The translations under genes and the position numbers were made by a program. Below are positions 27,672-35,739 of a DNA stretch of 64,000 nucleotides, one piece after another. The notes beneath the pieces were generated by a model. It did not search any database. It was not told where the DNA came from and saw only the letters and a program-made list of their open reading frames with translations. The DNA lies in NCBI GenBank assembly GCA_000171835.1, contig ABHC01000027.1:1-64000 (forward strand), written 5' to 3'. This DNA is from an alpha proteobacterium BAL199 (GTDB lineage: Bacteria; Pseudomonadota; Alphaproteobacteria; Thalassobaculales; Thalassobaculaceae). Every line of letters begins with the position of its first letter. The stretch's first letter is position 1.

Positions 27672-28312
27672 CGGCCTGCCTCCGACCCGGCGCTGGGATG
27701 CATGGCAGGATGATAACCGGCGGCCAGGGCAGCGACGGTCGAGGGCGGGGTGATCAGGCGGTCGAACGCCGGTGTCGGACTTGCTTCCTGGTAGCCATCC
27801 GGAGTCCAGCGCAGCGTCCGCCGTCTAGCGACCAGGAACGCTTCGGCGCCGGCCGCGACCATGGTGCCGTCCGGCAGACCCGCTGCCGGTCCGGGCAGCG
27901 GGTGCAGGCGCTTGGCGCGGCGTTCGACCCGCTCGCCGTGCAGGGCCGCGTCCATGGCCGGCGCCCTGGGGAGTTCGCTCTGGTTCCCGGCCGCCCAGGC
28001 GGCCTGGAACGCCTTGGCGTCGGCCCGCCGACAGTAGAAGCAGGGGCGATGCCCGGCGGCCAGTGCCGTTGCCTCGTCGAGGAAGAACAGTTCGGTCCAA
28101 CTGCGGCGAGCCATCACGTCGCGGCGGCGTCCGCGAAACGCGCAGACGCAGATGATCCAGGCCTTGCTGGTCCAGCGCCGGGGCAACAGGGTGCGGGTCG
28201 CCGGGTCGTGGATGACCCCGCGGTTGCCGGTGAAGGTGCCGCGCTGCGGAATCGCCACGATGTCACCGAATGGCGTGACCCGGTTCTGCAGCGGACGGCG
28301 GTCGGGCAGCAC
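27668..28312 (-). CDS. Conserved hypothetical protein coupled to alkB (214 aa)
   Basis: I do not recognise a named domain. The sequence is rich in Arg, with WTSKAWIICVCAFRGRRRDV and a paired-cysteine element GHRPCFYCRRADAKAF that could bind a metal. The stop overlaps the alkB start, which implies a shared job, perhaps in repair of damaged nucleic acid. The start at 28312 is close to the DUF72 gene end at 28315, so all three genes form one minus-strand operon. Coding is convincing from the tight packing. Confidence 0.75.
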   Translation of the reverse strand: MLPDRRPLQNRVTPFGDIVAIPQRGTFTGNRGVIHDPATRTLLPRRWTSKAWIICVCAFRGRRRDVMARRSWTELFFLDEATALAAGHRPCFYCRRADAKAFQAAWAAGNQSELPRAPAMDAALHGERVERRAKRLHPLPGPAAGLPDGTMVAAGAEAFLVARRRTLRWTPDGYQEASPTPAFDRLITPPSTVAALAAGYHPAMHPSAGSEAGR

Positions 28313-28314
28313 GG

Positions 28315-29121
28315 CTAGCCGAGCCGTTCGATGAGCGCTGTGGCAGCCGCCGGGTTGCGCTCCTTGAAACCGCTGATGACGTACAGGAACACATCTCGGC
28401 CGGCCGTGTGCGGTGCCGATGAGGTCACGCTGTCCAGGTCGTCCGGGATATCCCCTGCCGCCCAGCGCCGCGCTCGACCGGTCCAGGCGTCGAGAGCGGC
28501 CGGCGAGTATCCGGCGTCATCGGACTCGGTCGTGCCCATGATACGGGCGTAGACGAAATCCGCGGTGGCGTCGGCGATCTGCGGATACTTGGAATCGGCT
28601 GCCGTGATGACCGCCACGCCATAGCTGCGGGCGAGGTCGATGAACTCCGGCGTGCGGAAACTGTCATGCCGCACCTCAACCGCATGGCGCAGCGTGCGGC
28701 CGTCGAGCGATCTTGGAAGCAGCTTCAAGAAGCCTTCGAAGTCGGCGGGATCGAACTGCTTGGTGGCCGCGAACTGCCAGTTGATCGGCCCGAGCTTGTC
28801 CTTCAACTCCAGCACGCCGCCGGTCAGGAAGCGTTCGACCGACTCGCCACCTTCGGCCAGTACCCGCCGGTTGGTCGCGTAGCGCGGTCCCTTGAGCGCG
28901 AACACGAAGCCATCCGGCGTCTCGTCGTGCCATTTGGCGAAGGTTTCCGGCTTCTGCGAGCCATAGAAGGTGCCGTTGACCTCAATGGTGGTCAGCTTCC
29001 GGCTGGCATACTCCAGCTCGCGTTTCTGGATCAGTCCGTCGGGATAGAACGTTCCCCGCCATGGCTCGAACGTCCATCCTCCGATCCCAACCCGAACCCG
29101 CTGCTTTGCTTCGCTTGGCAC
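28315..29121 (-). CDS. DUF72 family protein (268 aa)
   Basis: This has a TIM-barrel-like fold of the DUF72/YecE family: VRVGIGGWTFEPWRGTFYPD, ASRKLTTIEVNGTFYGSQKP, FVFALKGPRYATN and VEVRHDSFRTPEFIDL are the family blocks. The catalytic role is unknown; links to nucleic-acid metabolism have been proposed for relatives because of genomic context. Here it heads an operon with the hypothetical gene and alkB, which supports that kind of link. Length is typical. Confidence 0.9.
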   Translation of the reverse strand: MPSEAKQRVRVGIGGWTFEPWRGTFYPDGLIQKRELEYASRKLTTIEVNGTFYGSQKPETFAKWHDETPDGFVFALKGPRYATNRRVLAEGGESVERFLTGGVLELKDKLGPINWQFAATKQFDPADFEGFLKLLPRSLDGRTLRHAVEVRHDSFRTPEFIDLARSYGVAVITAADSKYPQIADATADFVYARIMGTTESDDAGYSPAALDAWTGRARRWAAGDIPDDLDSVTSSAPHTAGRDVFLYVISGFKERNPAAATALIERLG

Positions 29122-29323
29122 GTTTTACGCTCCTGGCTATCGCGATTGCCCGATACTCATGTAAGGCCGATGGAGCGGTGTGACACTCCGGCGCTTGCGC
29201 GGACCCAGACCGTAGCGGCCGACTACTGACACCGTGCCGTCAGCAGCGGTCGCGTCGGTTGCCCGCTTCCATGCATCCCGTCACACTCCGGCGGCTGGAC
29301 GCCCATCGAACAGGATTGCTGAA

Positions 29324-30022
29324 ATGGCTGACATCGACGATCTGGTTGCCCGGCGATTGTGCCAGGCTGGCGATGTCGTGCTTGATGTTGGTGCGTACCA
29401 GGGCGAGACCGTCCAGCGCTATCTGGATTCCGGCGCGCGGATGGTTCACGCCTTCGAACCGCACCCGGACTCGTTCGCGCTCATCGTGAAGCGGTTTGCC
29501 CGTGAACCAGCTGTCTTCCCGCACAACCTGGCACTTGGGGACGTCGATGGCCCGGTGGAGTTCGCGGGGCCGGTGGGCAAGGTCGAGAAAAGTTCGATCG
29601 ACACCGCGTTCGGACGCCGCGCCGCCGACGCGATGGCGATCGGGATCCAGAATCGCACCGTCCCCTGTGCCCGACTGGATTCCCTGGCGCTTGGTCCAAC
29701 CGACTTCTGGAAGCTGGATGCCGAGGGGGCGGAGAACCAGATCATCGCCGGTGCCGAGCGCACGTTGCAGGACACGCCGCCCCGCATTCTCCAGGCCGAG
29801 ATCTTCAGCATGCCGTACAACGAAAAGGGCTATCAGCCTCGGACGATCGCTAACATCAGGCGGTATTTCGCGCATTGCTGCCTCGCCGGAATCACCGAAA
29901 CTGGCGAGTTGGGATTGTACCGCCTGGAGCCCCGCAGCCGGGATGAAGGCGAGACGGCGATCAAAGCCAGTCGCCGCGGTGGCCCGCCAACCTTCGTATT
30001 CTCACACGAGCCTTTGGTTTAG
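29324..30022 (+). CDS. FkbM-family methyltransferase (232 aa)
   Basis: This is a SAM-dependent methyltransferase of the FkbM type, which usually O-methylates sugars or polyketides. The SAM motif is VVLDVGAYQGETVQRYLDSG followed by MVHAFEPHPDSFALI. The family block FWKLDAEGAENQIIAGAERT and the strand PRILQAEIFSMPYN follow. The ATG at 29324 has AGGA upstream; a GTG at 29234 is an alternative. It ends convergently with the cyclase gene, overlapping it by four bases. The target is unknown. Confidence 0.88.
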   Translation: MADIDDLVARRLCQAGDVVLDVGAYQGETVQRYLDSGARMVHAFEPHPDSFALIVKRFAREPAVFPHNLALGDVDGPVEFAGPVGKVEKSSIDTAFGRRAADAMAIGIQNRTVPCARLDSLALGPTDFWKLDAEGAENQIIAGAERTLQDTPPRILQAEIFSMPYNEKGYQPRTIANIRRYFAHCCLAGITETGELGLYRLEPRSRDEGETAIKASRRGGPPTFVFSHEPLV

Positions 30023-30831
30023 TCGGGGTTGAGGCGTGCATGGGCACGCACCGGGAAGGTGCCCGCGCCCGTTACCCTGGGCGGAACCGCCGAGAACCGA
30101 AAGCCATCGATCGGCAACCGATCCAGGCCGGTCAGGTGCTCGACGATCGGGATGCCGGCCTCCAGCAGAACGGAATGCACGGGCCGGCCGGGTCCGGAGG
30201 TATCGTCGAGGTTGGGCGAATCGATTCCGACGAGTGCCGCACCCTGGTCGCGCAGGTAGCAGGCTGCCTTCTCGGTCAGGAAGGGATGGCCTTCGAGATA
30301 GTGGTCGGTGCGCCAGTGGGAATCCCATCCGGAGTTCACCAGCACGGCGCGTCCGCGCAGTTCGATTGCCGCAAAGGCCTGCCAGTCGATCGCCCGGCCG
30401 TCGAATCCGGACAATCGGACCATTACGCCGGGCACGTCGGCAACCGAGTGAAGGGTGATGCCGGATGGGTCGCCGTCGTCGGGGCCTTGGCCGCGCGGCG
30501 TAGCGAGACACGTACCGACCGCCGCTTTTGCGCTGTCCAAGGGGTGGCTGAGGTCGACGAAAACCGGTCGGCCGGATTGCGACGGCAGGTGTTCGACAGT
30601 CGACGGTCGCTTGTGCCGCTCCTCAATGATTCTTTTGTTGAGAATGCGGACCGTGCCGACCATCAGCAGGCGCAGGTCGCGGATCACGAATGCGGCGAGC
30701 GCGTCGTCATCGATGTTGTCTCCATCGATGTCCAGGCGAAACCCTTGTCCCTGGATGCCGCCGCCGTTTGAAAAACCGATGTCGAAATCGAAGCACACCC
30801 GATGGTCCACCATGCGACCGGTTCCCGTCAT
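30019..30831 (-). CDS. Cyclase-family (kynurenine-formamidase-like) protein with an N-terminal extension (270 aa)
   Basis: The metal-dependent amidohydrolase domain of the cyclase family begins near residue 80: FVDLSHPLDS, then PGVMVRLSGFDGRAIDWQAF, RAVLVNSGWDSHWRTDHYLE and LVGIDSPNLDDTSGPGRPVH. The preceding region, RVCFDFDIGFSNGGGIQGQG through RLLMVGTVRILNKRIIEE, is unlike the usual cyclase N terminus and resembles small proteins that in other genomes stand alone. This suggests a fusion. The ATG at 30831 overlaps the stop of the CGNR gene (ATGA). The substrate is unknown. Confidence 0.8.
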   Translation of the reverse strand: MTGTGRMVDHRVCFDFDIGFSNGGGIQGQGFRLDIDGDNIDDDALAAFVIRDLRLLMVGTVRILNKRIIEERHKRPSTVEHLPSQSGRPVFVDLSHPLDSAKAAVGTCLATPRGQGPDDGDPSGITLHSVADVPGVMVRLSGFDGRAIDWQAFAAIELRGRAVLVNSGWDSHWRTDHYLEGHPFLTEKAACYLRDQGAALVGIDSPNLDDTSGPGRPVHSVLLEAGIPIVEHLTGLDRLPIDGFRFSAVPPRVTGAGTFPVRAHARLNPD

Positions 30832-31388
30832 TCTGGTTGGAGGCGTTTGGCGCGGTGCCGACGCACTTTCGCCCGGTTGCCGCAGCCGGTGGCGGACGAG
30901 CACCAGCGCCGTTTTCCGGGACGCGAGGTGTCGACGAACATCATCGCGCACTCCGGACAGATGCGGATGCGCCGCCGCGCCGGGCCGGTGATCGTAGCGA
31001 TGGCGTCGGCGGCCAGGGTCGACAGGGCAGCCTCGATCGGGCGGTCGGCGTGGAGCGCCACGGCTCCGCCCTCGATCTGTGGCCTAAGCGGCGGTTGCTG
31101 GGCATGCCGGTTAATGCATCTGGTGTCGGTCGGATCGAACGGAGCGTCGTCGATGATTGCCAGCCCGCAGCGATAGATCGCTTCGCGCAGATCCCGCGTC
31201 CGCAGCAGGTCATCGAGCGAGGCAGGCTGCGCGCCATCGACACCCAGGCCTGCTGCCGCCATCCAAGCATCAAGATCGGCCGGATCGCGAAGCCGATCCG
31301 TTGCCGTGTTCTCACGGTCGCCGACGGTGTCAACGAGACACAGGGCAGGGGTGCCGGCTATGAACGCGAAGTCGGGCTGAACGGTCAT
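30828..31388 (-). CDS. CGNR zinc-finger protein, ABATE type (186 aa)
   Basis: The C-terminal motif gives the name: RRIRICPECAMMFVDTSRPG, then KRRWCSSATGCGNRAKVRRH, with four cysteines for a zinc and the CGNR box. The N terminus (FAFIAGTPALCLVDTVGDRE) is the predicted ABATE (stress-induced regulator) domain. These are proposed DNA-binding regulators in stress-linked operons. It is directly upstream of, and coupled to, the cyclase, so it may regulate it. The promoter should lie just above 31388; the plus-strand stretch 31389-31508 holds no gene. Confidence 0.9.
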   Translation of the reverse strand: MTVQPDFAFIAGTPALCLVDTVGDRENTATDRLRDPADLDAWMAAAGLGVDGAQPASLDDLLRTRDLREAIYRCGLAIIDDAPFDPTDTRCINRHAQQPPLRPQIEGGAVALHADRPIEAALSTLAADAIATITGPARRRIRICPECAMMFVDTSRPGKRRWCSSATGCGNRAKVRRHRAKRLQPE

Positions 31389-31508
31389 GTAACCAGTATA
31401 AAAAGTTACATGACCAACGCAAGCCGTGATGCCCTACCTTGACCGCAGTGGCCATGAGGGAGGGCATGCATTGCCGGCGTCTCGCTCCGTGCCCGACAGG
31501 TCAAGCAC

Positions 31509-32420
31509 TCAGCCGGGGGCGGGCGCTTCAGGATCGATGGGGCGGAAATCGACGTTCGGATATTGAGCGTAGAGCGCACGCACCAGGGTTTTGTCGTCGT
31601 CCGACAGTGATTGGCCGCGACCGGCCTCGCTGTGGGCGTCCGCAGGACGTTTGGCGTACCGCTCGGCGACGACTTCCGGCAGCAGTTGGTGCCCGCGCTC
31701 GGCGGCACGGTCGACCAGAAAGCCGGGCCAGTCTTCGCGGACGTCTTCCCAGCGATAAACGACACAACGGCCAGCGGATTGCTCGATCGACCAGGTTCCG
31801 TAGAAGTCGACGAGTTGTGCCGCCATCCGGAGCACCAGGATCCGTTGACGGGCCTGCGGCTCCAGCGCAGCCCGCCGATAGCCGGGTGCGATCACCGGAT
31901 CGCTGCGGTCGTCCGCGTAGCTGGCGATCGTATCGAAAATGTCGCGGACCAGCACGATCGGTCGGACCGCGAGGGCGGCAAGGCAGGCCCGGAACCGGAC
32001 ACTGGCGATCAGGTGGGCGCGGACCAGCGATCGGCTACGAAGCTCTCGGACGCCTACGCCAAGGTCGAACCCGGCCTCACCGGAGGAATTGCCCGGATAA
32101 ATGCTGCCGCGCCGAAGGCCGAGCGACTCCACCAGAACCGTTTCGGCCGCGGCCGTGGGAACACGCGGGAAGGTGTTGACCAGCACGACCGTGTCCGGTG
32201 GGGTAGCCGGATATCCGATCAACCTGGCGGCGAGAGGACGAAGTTCGTCGGCCCACGGTCGGTTGGCTAACACTTGCTCGAAGAAACCGAGGTCCAGCCG
32301 AATCGGGCGTTCGACGAGCCGTTGCTCGAGCAGGGTGCGATAGGCGTCGGCGGTGGGCTGGGCGGCGGCTTCGCGTTCCTCGGCGAACAGCCCGCGCAGA
32401 TCGCGCTGCTCTGCGCTCAC
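31509..32420 (-). CDS. Sulfotransferase-like P-loop protein (303 aa)
   Basis: The pattern of PAPS-dependent sulfotransferases is present in order: a phosphosulfate-binding loop region VLVNTFPRVPTAAAETVLVE followed by LGLRRGSIYPG, and the 3'-phosphate part in RPIVLVRDIFDTIASYADD. The C terminus has VVYRWEDVREDWPGFLVD. The PSB loop is not canonical, so activity is uncertain. GTG at 32420 was chosen as start because it overlaps the DUF3126 stop in a GTGA arrangement. Pairing with DUF3126 is conserved in context here only; function is unknown. Confidence 0.65.
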   Translation of the reverse strand: MSAEQRDLRGLFAEEREAAAQPTADAYRTLLEQRLVERPIRLDLGFFEQVLANRPWADELRPLAARLIGYPATPPDTVVLVNTFPRVPTAAAETVLVESLGLRRGSIYPGNSSGEAGFDLGVGVRELRSRSLVRAHLIASVRFRACLAALAVRPIVLVRDIFDTIASYADDRSDPVIAPGYRRAALEPQARQRILVLRMAAQLVDFYGTWSIEQSAGRCVVYRWEDVREDWPGFLVDRAAERGHQLLPEVVAERYAKRPADAHSEAGRGQSLSDDDKTLVRALYAQYPNVDFRPIDPEAPAPG

Positions 32421-32632
32421 AGCCCCTCGAGGTCGATGTCCAGCATGGTCATCTGGAAATGAAAACAAGTCTCGCCATCCTCCACATCCTTGTAGATGAC
32501 ACCGAGAAACTCATCGTCCAGCATCACCTCGACGGAATCGGTCTTCTTTTCCCGCCGGATCAGGCCAATGCGCGGGTTGGCGAACCGCTTGCGCATATAG
32601 GTTTGGACCTGGGCGATGTCGGTCGGCGTCAC
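32417..32632 (-). CDS. DUF3126 family protein (71 aa)
   Basis: This is a short alphaproteobacterial protein: TPTDIAQVQTYMRKRFANPR, then DSVEVMLDDEFLGVIYKDVE and GETCFHFQMTMLDIDLE. The match to DUF3126 is clear in length and blocks. GTG at 32632 is the start; longer upstream frame text looks like shadow. It lies directly before the sulfotransferase-like gene with overlapping codons. It is widely conserved in the class but its function is not known. Confidence 0.88.
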   Translation of the reverse strand: MTPTDIAQVQTYMRKRFANPRIGLIRREKKTDSVEVMLDDEFLGVIYKDVEDGETCFHFQMTMLDIDLEGL

Positions 32633-32783
32633 GGTCGTTCTCCCCGGAGTGTGGTGATGAGGTCCCCGCTTATCCCAAGCGCGCCGGCCGGCGCAACCGT
32701 GAACGCACTCCGCGGCCACGGAAGGTGACGGGGTGGGCTGGGGTGGATATGGTCCCGCACCCATCGATTTTGGAGCCCGGACG

Positions 32784-33710
32784 GTGACGGATCCACGCCC
32801 TTTGTTGATCGATTGCGACCCCGGTATCGACGATGCCATCGCCCTGCTTCTGGCATTCACGGTGCCGGAAGCGCTGCACGTGACCGCGGTTACTGCAGTT
32901 GCTGGCAACGTCCCGCTCGAGACGACGTCGCGCAACGCCCTCCGGGTTCGCGGGCTGGCCGCCCGGCCGGAGGTTCCGGTTTTCGCGGGATGCCCGAGGC
33001 CCCTCGTGGCGCAGCCGTACTTTGCGTCGGAGGTTCATGGCGCGGATGGACTCGGCGGTGTGCCGTTGCCCGGAGAGTCCGGGGGGCTGGCAGCCCAGCA
33101 CGGCGTCGATGCGATCATCGAACAGCTTGCCGCGCACCCGGGGCTGTCGATCGCAGCGGTCGGGCCGCTGACCAATGTCGCCGTTGCACTGGTGAAGCGG
33201 CCCGACATTGCGGACCGCATCGGAAAGCTGGTGATCATGGGGGGCGGCTTGGCCTTTGGTAACGTCACGCCGGCTGCCGAGTTCAACATCTTCGTGGATC
33301 CGGAGGCCGCGCGCACCGTCATCGAGGCCGGACTGCGGCCAGTTCTGGTCCCGCTCGACGCAACGCACCGCGCGCCCGTCACGGCCCACGCAATCGAGGA
33401 ATTGGCGGCATGCGGCGACGGGGTCGCCCCTGAAGCCGGAGCGATGCTGCGGGCCTACCACGGCAATGTTGGAATCGAGCGGCCGGGCGCCTACGTGCAC
33501 GACGCCATGGCGCTCGCCGTGCTGATCTGGCCGGAGTTGTTCGACATCCGGCCGGCGCGGCTGTCGGTGGTCACCGATTCCGGGCCGGAGCGCGGGCGCA
33601 CGGTTGCTGACTTCGCGTCCCGGGAACCGAACGCCGAGGTAGTCGTTGAACTCGACGCTGACGCATTCCTGAACCGGTTGTTTGAACGGCTGCGTTCGTT
33701 CCCCAGGTGA
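32784..33710 (+). CDS. Nucleoside hydrolase (308 aa)
   Basis: This is an inosine/uridine-preferring nucleoside hydrolase that cleaves the N-glycosidic bond of ribonucleosides with Ca2+. The metal and ribose site DCDPGIDDAIALLLA is intact. AVGPLTNVAVAL, LVIMGGGLAFGNVTPAAEFN with IFVDPEAART, and the late YVHDAMALAVL give the other ligands. GTG at 32784 has GGAG upstream and removes an unlikely N-terminal extension. It probably serves nucleoside salvage in the cytoplasm; base preference cannot be told. Confidence 0.92.
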   Translation: MTDPRPLLIDCDPGIDDAIALLLAFTVPEALHVTAVTAVAGNVPLETTSRNALRVRGLAARPEVPVFAGCPRPLVAQPYFASEVHGADGLGGVPLPGESGGLAAQHGVDAIIEQLAAHPGLSIAAVGPLTNVAVALVKRPDIADRIGKLVIMGGGLAFGNVTPAAEFNIFVDPEAARTVIEAGLRPVLVPLDATHRAPVTAHAIEELAACGDGVAPEAGAMLRAYHGNVGIERPGAYVHDAMALAVLIWPELFDIRPARLSVVTDSGPERGRTVADFASREPNAEVVVELDADAFLNRLFERLRSFPR

Positions 33711-33741
33711 CCCGCGCGACGTTCCTTGCCATCCTGACGGT

Positions 33742-34599
33742 ATGCCGATCCTAGACATTGTCCTTGCCGGTTTGGCCGTGCCTGTCGTGGCGACGATCGC
33801 GGCAGCACTGCTCGTCCGCCTGGTTGGCGGCCGGTCGGTCGGAGCCCGTGCCGCGGCAGTTGGGGTGCCGATCGGATTGGCTGCCGCCTATGCAGTCGCA
33901 CCTGGCTGGCCGTGGGCGCCACCGACCGATCCGTTCGACCAGTTGGCTTGGCTGGCGGTCGGCGGCGGGCTGTTGGGGTTGGCAATCGATCTGGCGACCC
34001 CCGGCCGGCTGACCGCAACCATTGTGGCTGCAGTCTGGCCGGCCATCGGGCTCGCCTGGTTGGGTGGGGCGGTGCTGCTGCACGGCGATGGCAACGATCT
34101 CTATCGGTTCGGTGAAGTGTCGGTGGTGCTGGGGCTGATCCTGGTGCGGCTGTATCGATTGTCCGGAGATGGGGTGTCCGGCCCGCTCACCGCGGCGGTC
34201 ATTGCTGCCGGAATTGGCGTCCTGGGCTTGTTCTCGGATGTCCCAGGACTCGCTGCTGTGGGCCTGCCGCTTGCTGCGACCGGGATCGGCTGGCTGGCGT
34301 GCAATTGGCCGAAGCGCCGTTTCCCGTTCGGCGCCGCCGGTTTGCTTGGCGGTTCGGGGGTGGCGCTGGTGCTGGCGGGTCATGCGGCACTGCTGACACC
34401 GGTGAACGCGTCGCTGGTGTTGGTGGTGCTGACGGCAGTCCTGATACAACCGGTGGTGCCCCTCCTGGTCGGGCGTCTGCCCGGCCTCCGCGCTTTGTCC
34501 ATGCGGCCGGTGGTGACTGCCCTGTTCGTGGCCATTCCCGTGGCGGCTGCGGTGGCTCTGGCTTGGTTGGCGCCGACGCTGATTCCGTCTCTCTATTGA
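33742..34599 (+). CDS. Multi-pass membrane protein of unknown function (285 aa)
   Basis: About nine or ten hydrophobic segments span the protein, starting with LDIVLAGLAVPVVATIAAAL and ending with VALFVAIPVAAAVALAWLAP-like text. There is no cytosolic domain of note and no motif that I can assign. The ATG at 33742 lies 31 bases after the nucleoside hydrolase stop, so co-transcription is likely; a nucleoside-transport role would be a guess and is not claimed. Confidence 0.65.
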   Translation: MPILDIVLAGLAVPVVATIAAALLVRLVGGRSVGARAAAVGVPIGLAAAYAVAPGWPWAPPTDPFDQLAWLAVGGGLLGLAIDLATPGRLTATIVAAVWPAIGLAWLGGAVLLHGDGNDLYRFGEVSVVLGLILVRLYRLSGDGVSGPLTAAVIAAGIGVLGLFSDVPGLAAVGLPLAATGIGWLACNWPKRRFPFGAAGLLGGSGVALVLAGHAALLTPVNASLVLVVLTAVLIQPVVPLLVGRLPGLRALSMRPVVTALFVAIPVAAAVALAWLAPTLIPSLY

Positions 34600-34618
34600 A
34601 TCGGCAAACCGTCGAAGG

Positions 34619-35020
34619 TCAGCGCGTCGGCTGACTGGTTGACGCGGGTTGAGCTCCGTCGGGCGTCGGTTCGGCCGGCCACAGATAGTTCCAGGCGAGA
34701 TAGCCGCCGCTGCCCATGAGGGCGATCTGGATCGGCCAGTGCGCCAGCCACAGCGCGAACACCGCGGCGCCGGCGGTGCCGCCGGCGGCGGCACCCGCGA
34801 CAGCCCCCACACCAACCGCGGCGACTGTGGCGCCGCCAGCGATCAGCGCAGTCTGTTCGCTGATGTTGTTGCTCTCCAGCGTAGCGACCCAGGAATCCGG
34901 AAGGACGCCGACCCGGCCGGAGTGGTCGTGGCCGGCGGGACTTGCCGGACCGGCTGCTACGGCCGGACTTTGCCAGACAGAGAATGCCAGCATCAGCAGG
35001 GCTAAGCGAAGCGGGTGCAT
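34619..35020 (-). CDS. Exported small membrane protein (133 aa)
   Basis: A signal peptide (LRLALLMLAFSVWQSPAVAAG) is followed by a short polar part with SGRVGVLPDSWVATLESNNI, then two Gly/Ala-rich transmembrane segments (ALIAGGATVAAVGVGAVAGA and AGAAVFALWLAHWPIQIALM) and a Pro/Thr tail. ATG at 35020 was chosen; a GTG five codons upstream is possible. No family is recognised. It is convergent with the membrane gene upstream and divergent from the LysE-type gene. Confidence 0.6.
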   Translation of the reverse strand: MHPLRLALLMLAFSVWQSPAVAAGPASPAGHDHSGRVGVLPDSWVATLESNNISEQTALIAGGATVAAVGVGAVAGAAAGGTAGAAVFALWLAHWPIQIALMGSGGYLAWNYLWPAEPTPDGAQPASTSQPTR

Positions 35021-35108
35021 CGGAAGGTCCGTCACAAGAGACTAGTGTTGCAATTATAGCTTTCCACTAGAATCTCGTCGAATGCTGTGGCCGTAGCGTG
35101 GGGGACCG

Positions 35109-35732
35109 ATGACCTTTGAGACCTGGATTGCCTTTGCTGCGCTGGAGACCATGCTGTGCTTGGTTCCAGGACCCGCCGTGCTGTTCGTTCTGGGGCAGGG
35201 CCTGGTGCAGGGACCTCGGTCGGCGGTTGCCGCCAGTGTGGGGATCCTGTCGGCAAATGCCGGGTACTTCGCGATTTCCGCGACCGGCCTGGGGGCATTG
35301 TTGCTGGCGTCCTATGGCGTGTTCTTCGCCATCAAATGGTTGGGCGTTGCGTACCTGATCTGGCTCGGCCTGCGCGCATTGTTCACAAGACCGGAAGCGT
35401 TGACAGTTGAACGCGGTGAGCCGGACAGCGCCTGTCGGGTGCTGCGGCGGGGCTTCCTGGTCCAGGCGGCCAACCCCAAGTCGATCCTGTTCTTCGGTGC
35501 CCTGCTACCACAGTTCATCGATCCGGCAGGCGACGTAGTCGCGCAGATGCTGATCCTCGGTGTCACATCGGTCGTGGTCGAATTCGTCGTCCTGGCTCTC
35601 TACGGTGGTCTGGCCGGGCGTCTGCGGTTATTCGCAACCCGTCCGGCGGTCGCACTGTGGTTCGAGCGAGTTGCCGGTGGCATGTTGATTGCCGCCGGTC
35701 TTGGCATGGCGGCGATCCGGCGGGCGGACTGA
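35109..35732 (+). CDS. LysE/RhtB-family amino-acid exporter (207 aa)
   Basis: This has the six-helix exporter fold. The N-terminal signature CLVPGPAVLFVLGQGLVQGP, the middle GVAYLIWLGLRALF and the conserved loop ANPKSILFFGALLPQF are all present. Members export amino acids such as lysine, threonine or homoserine lactone from the cytoplasm. The substrate cannot be told from sequence. The length is typical and no regulator (LysG type) is adjacent. Confidence 0.9.
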   Translation: MTFETWIAFAALETMLCLVPGPAVLFVLGQGLVQGPRSAVAASVGILSANAGYFAISATGLGALLLASYGVFFAIKWLGVAYLIWLGLRALFTRPEALTVERGEPDSACRVLRRGFLVQAANPKSILFFGALLPQFIDPAGDVVAQMLILGVTSVVVEFVVLALYGGLAGRLRLFATRPAVALWFERVAGGMLIAAGLGMAAIRRAD

Positions 35733-35739
35733 CGGTCGG

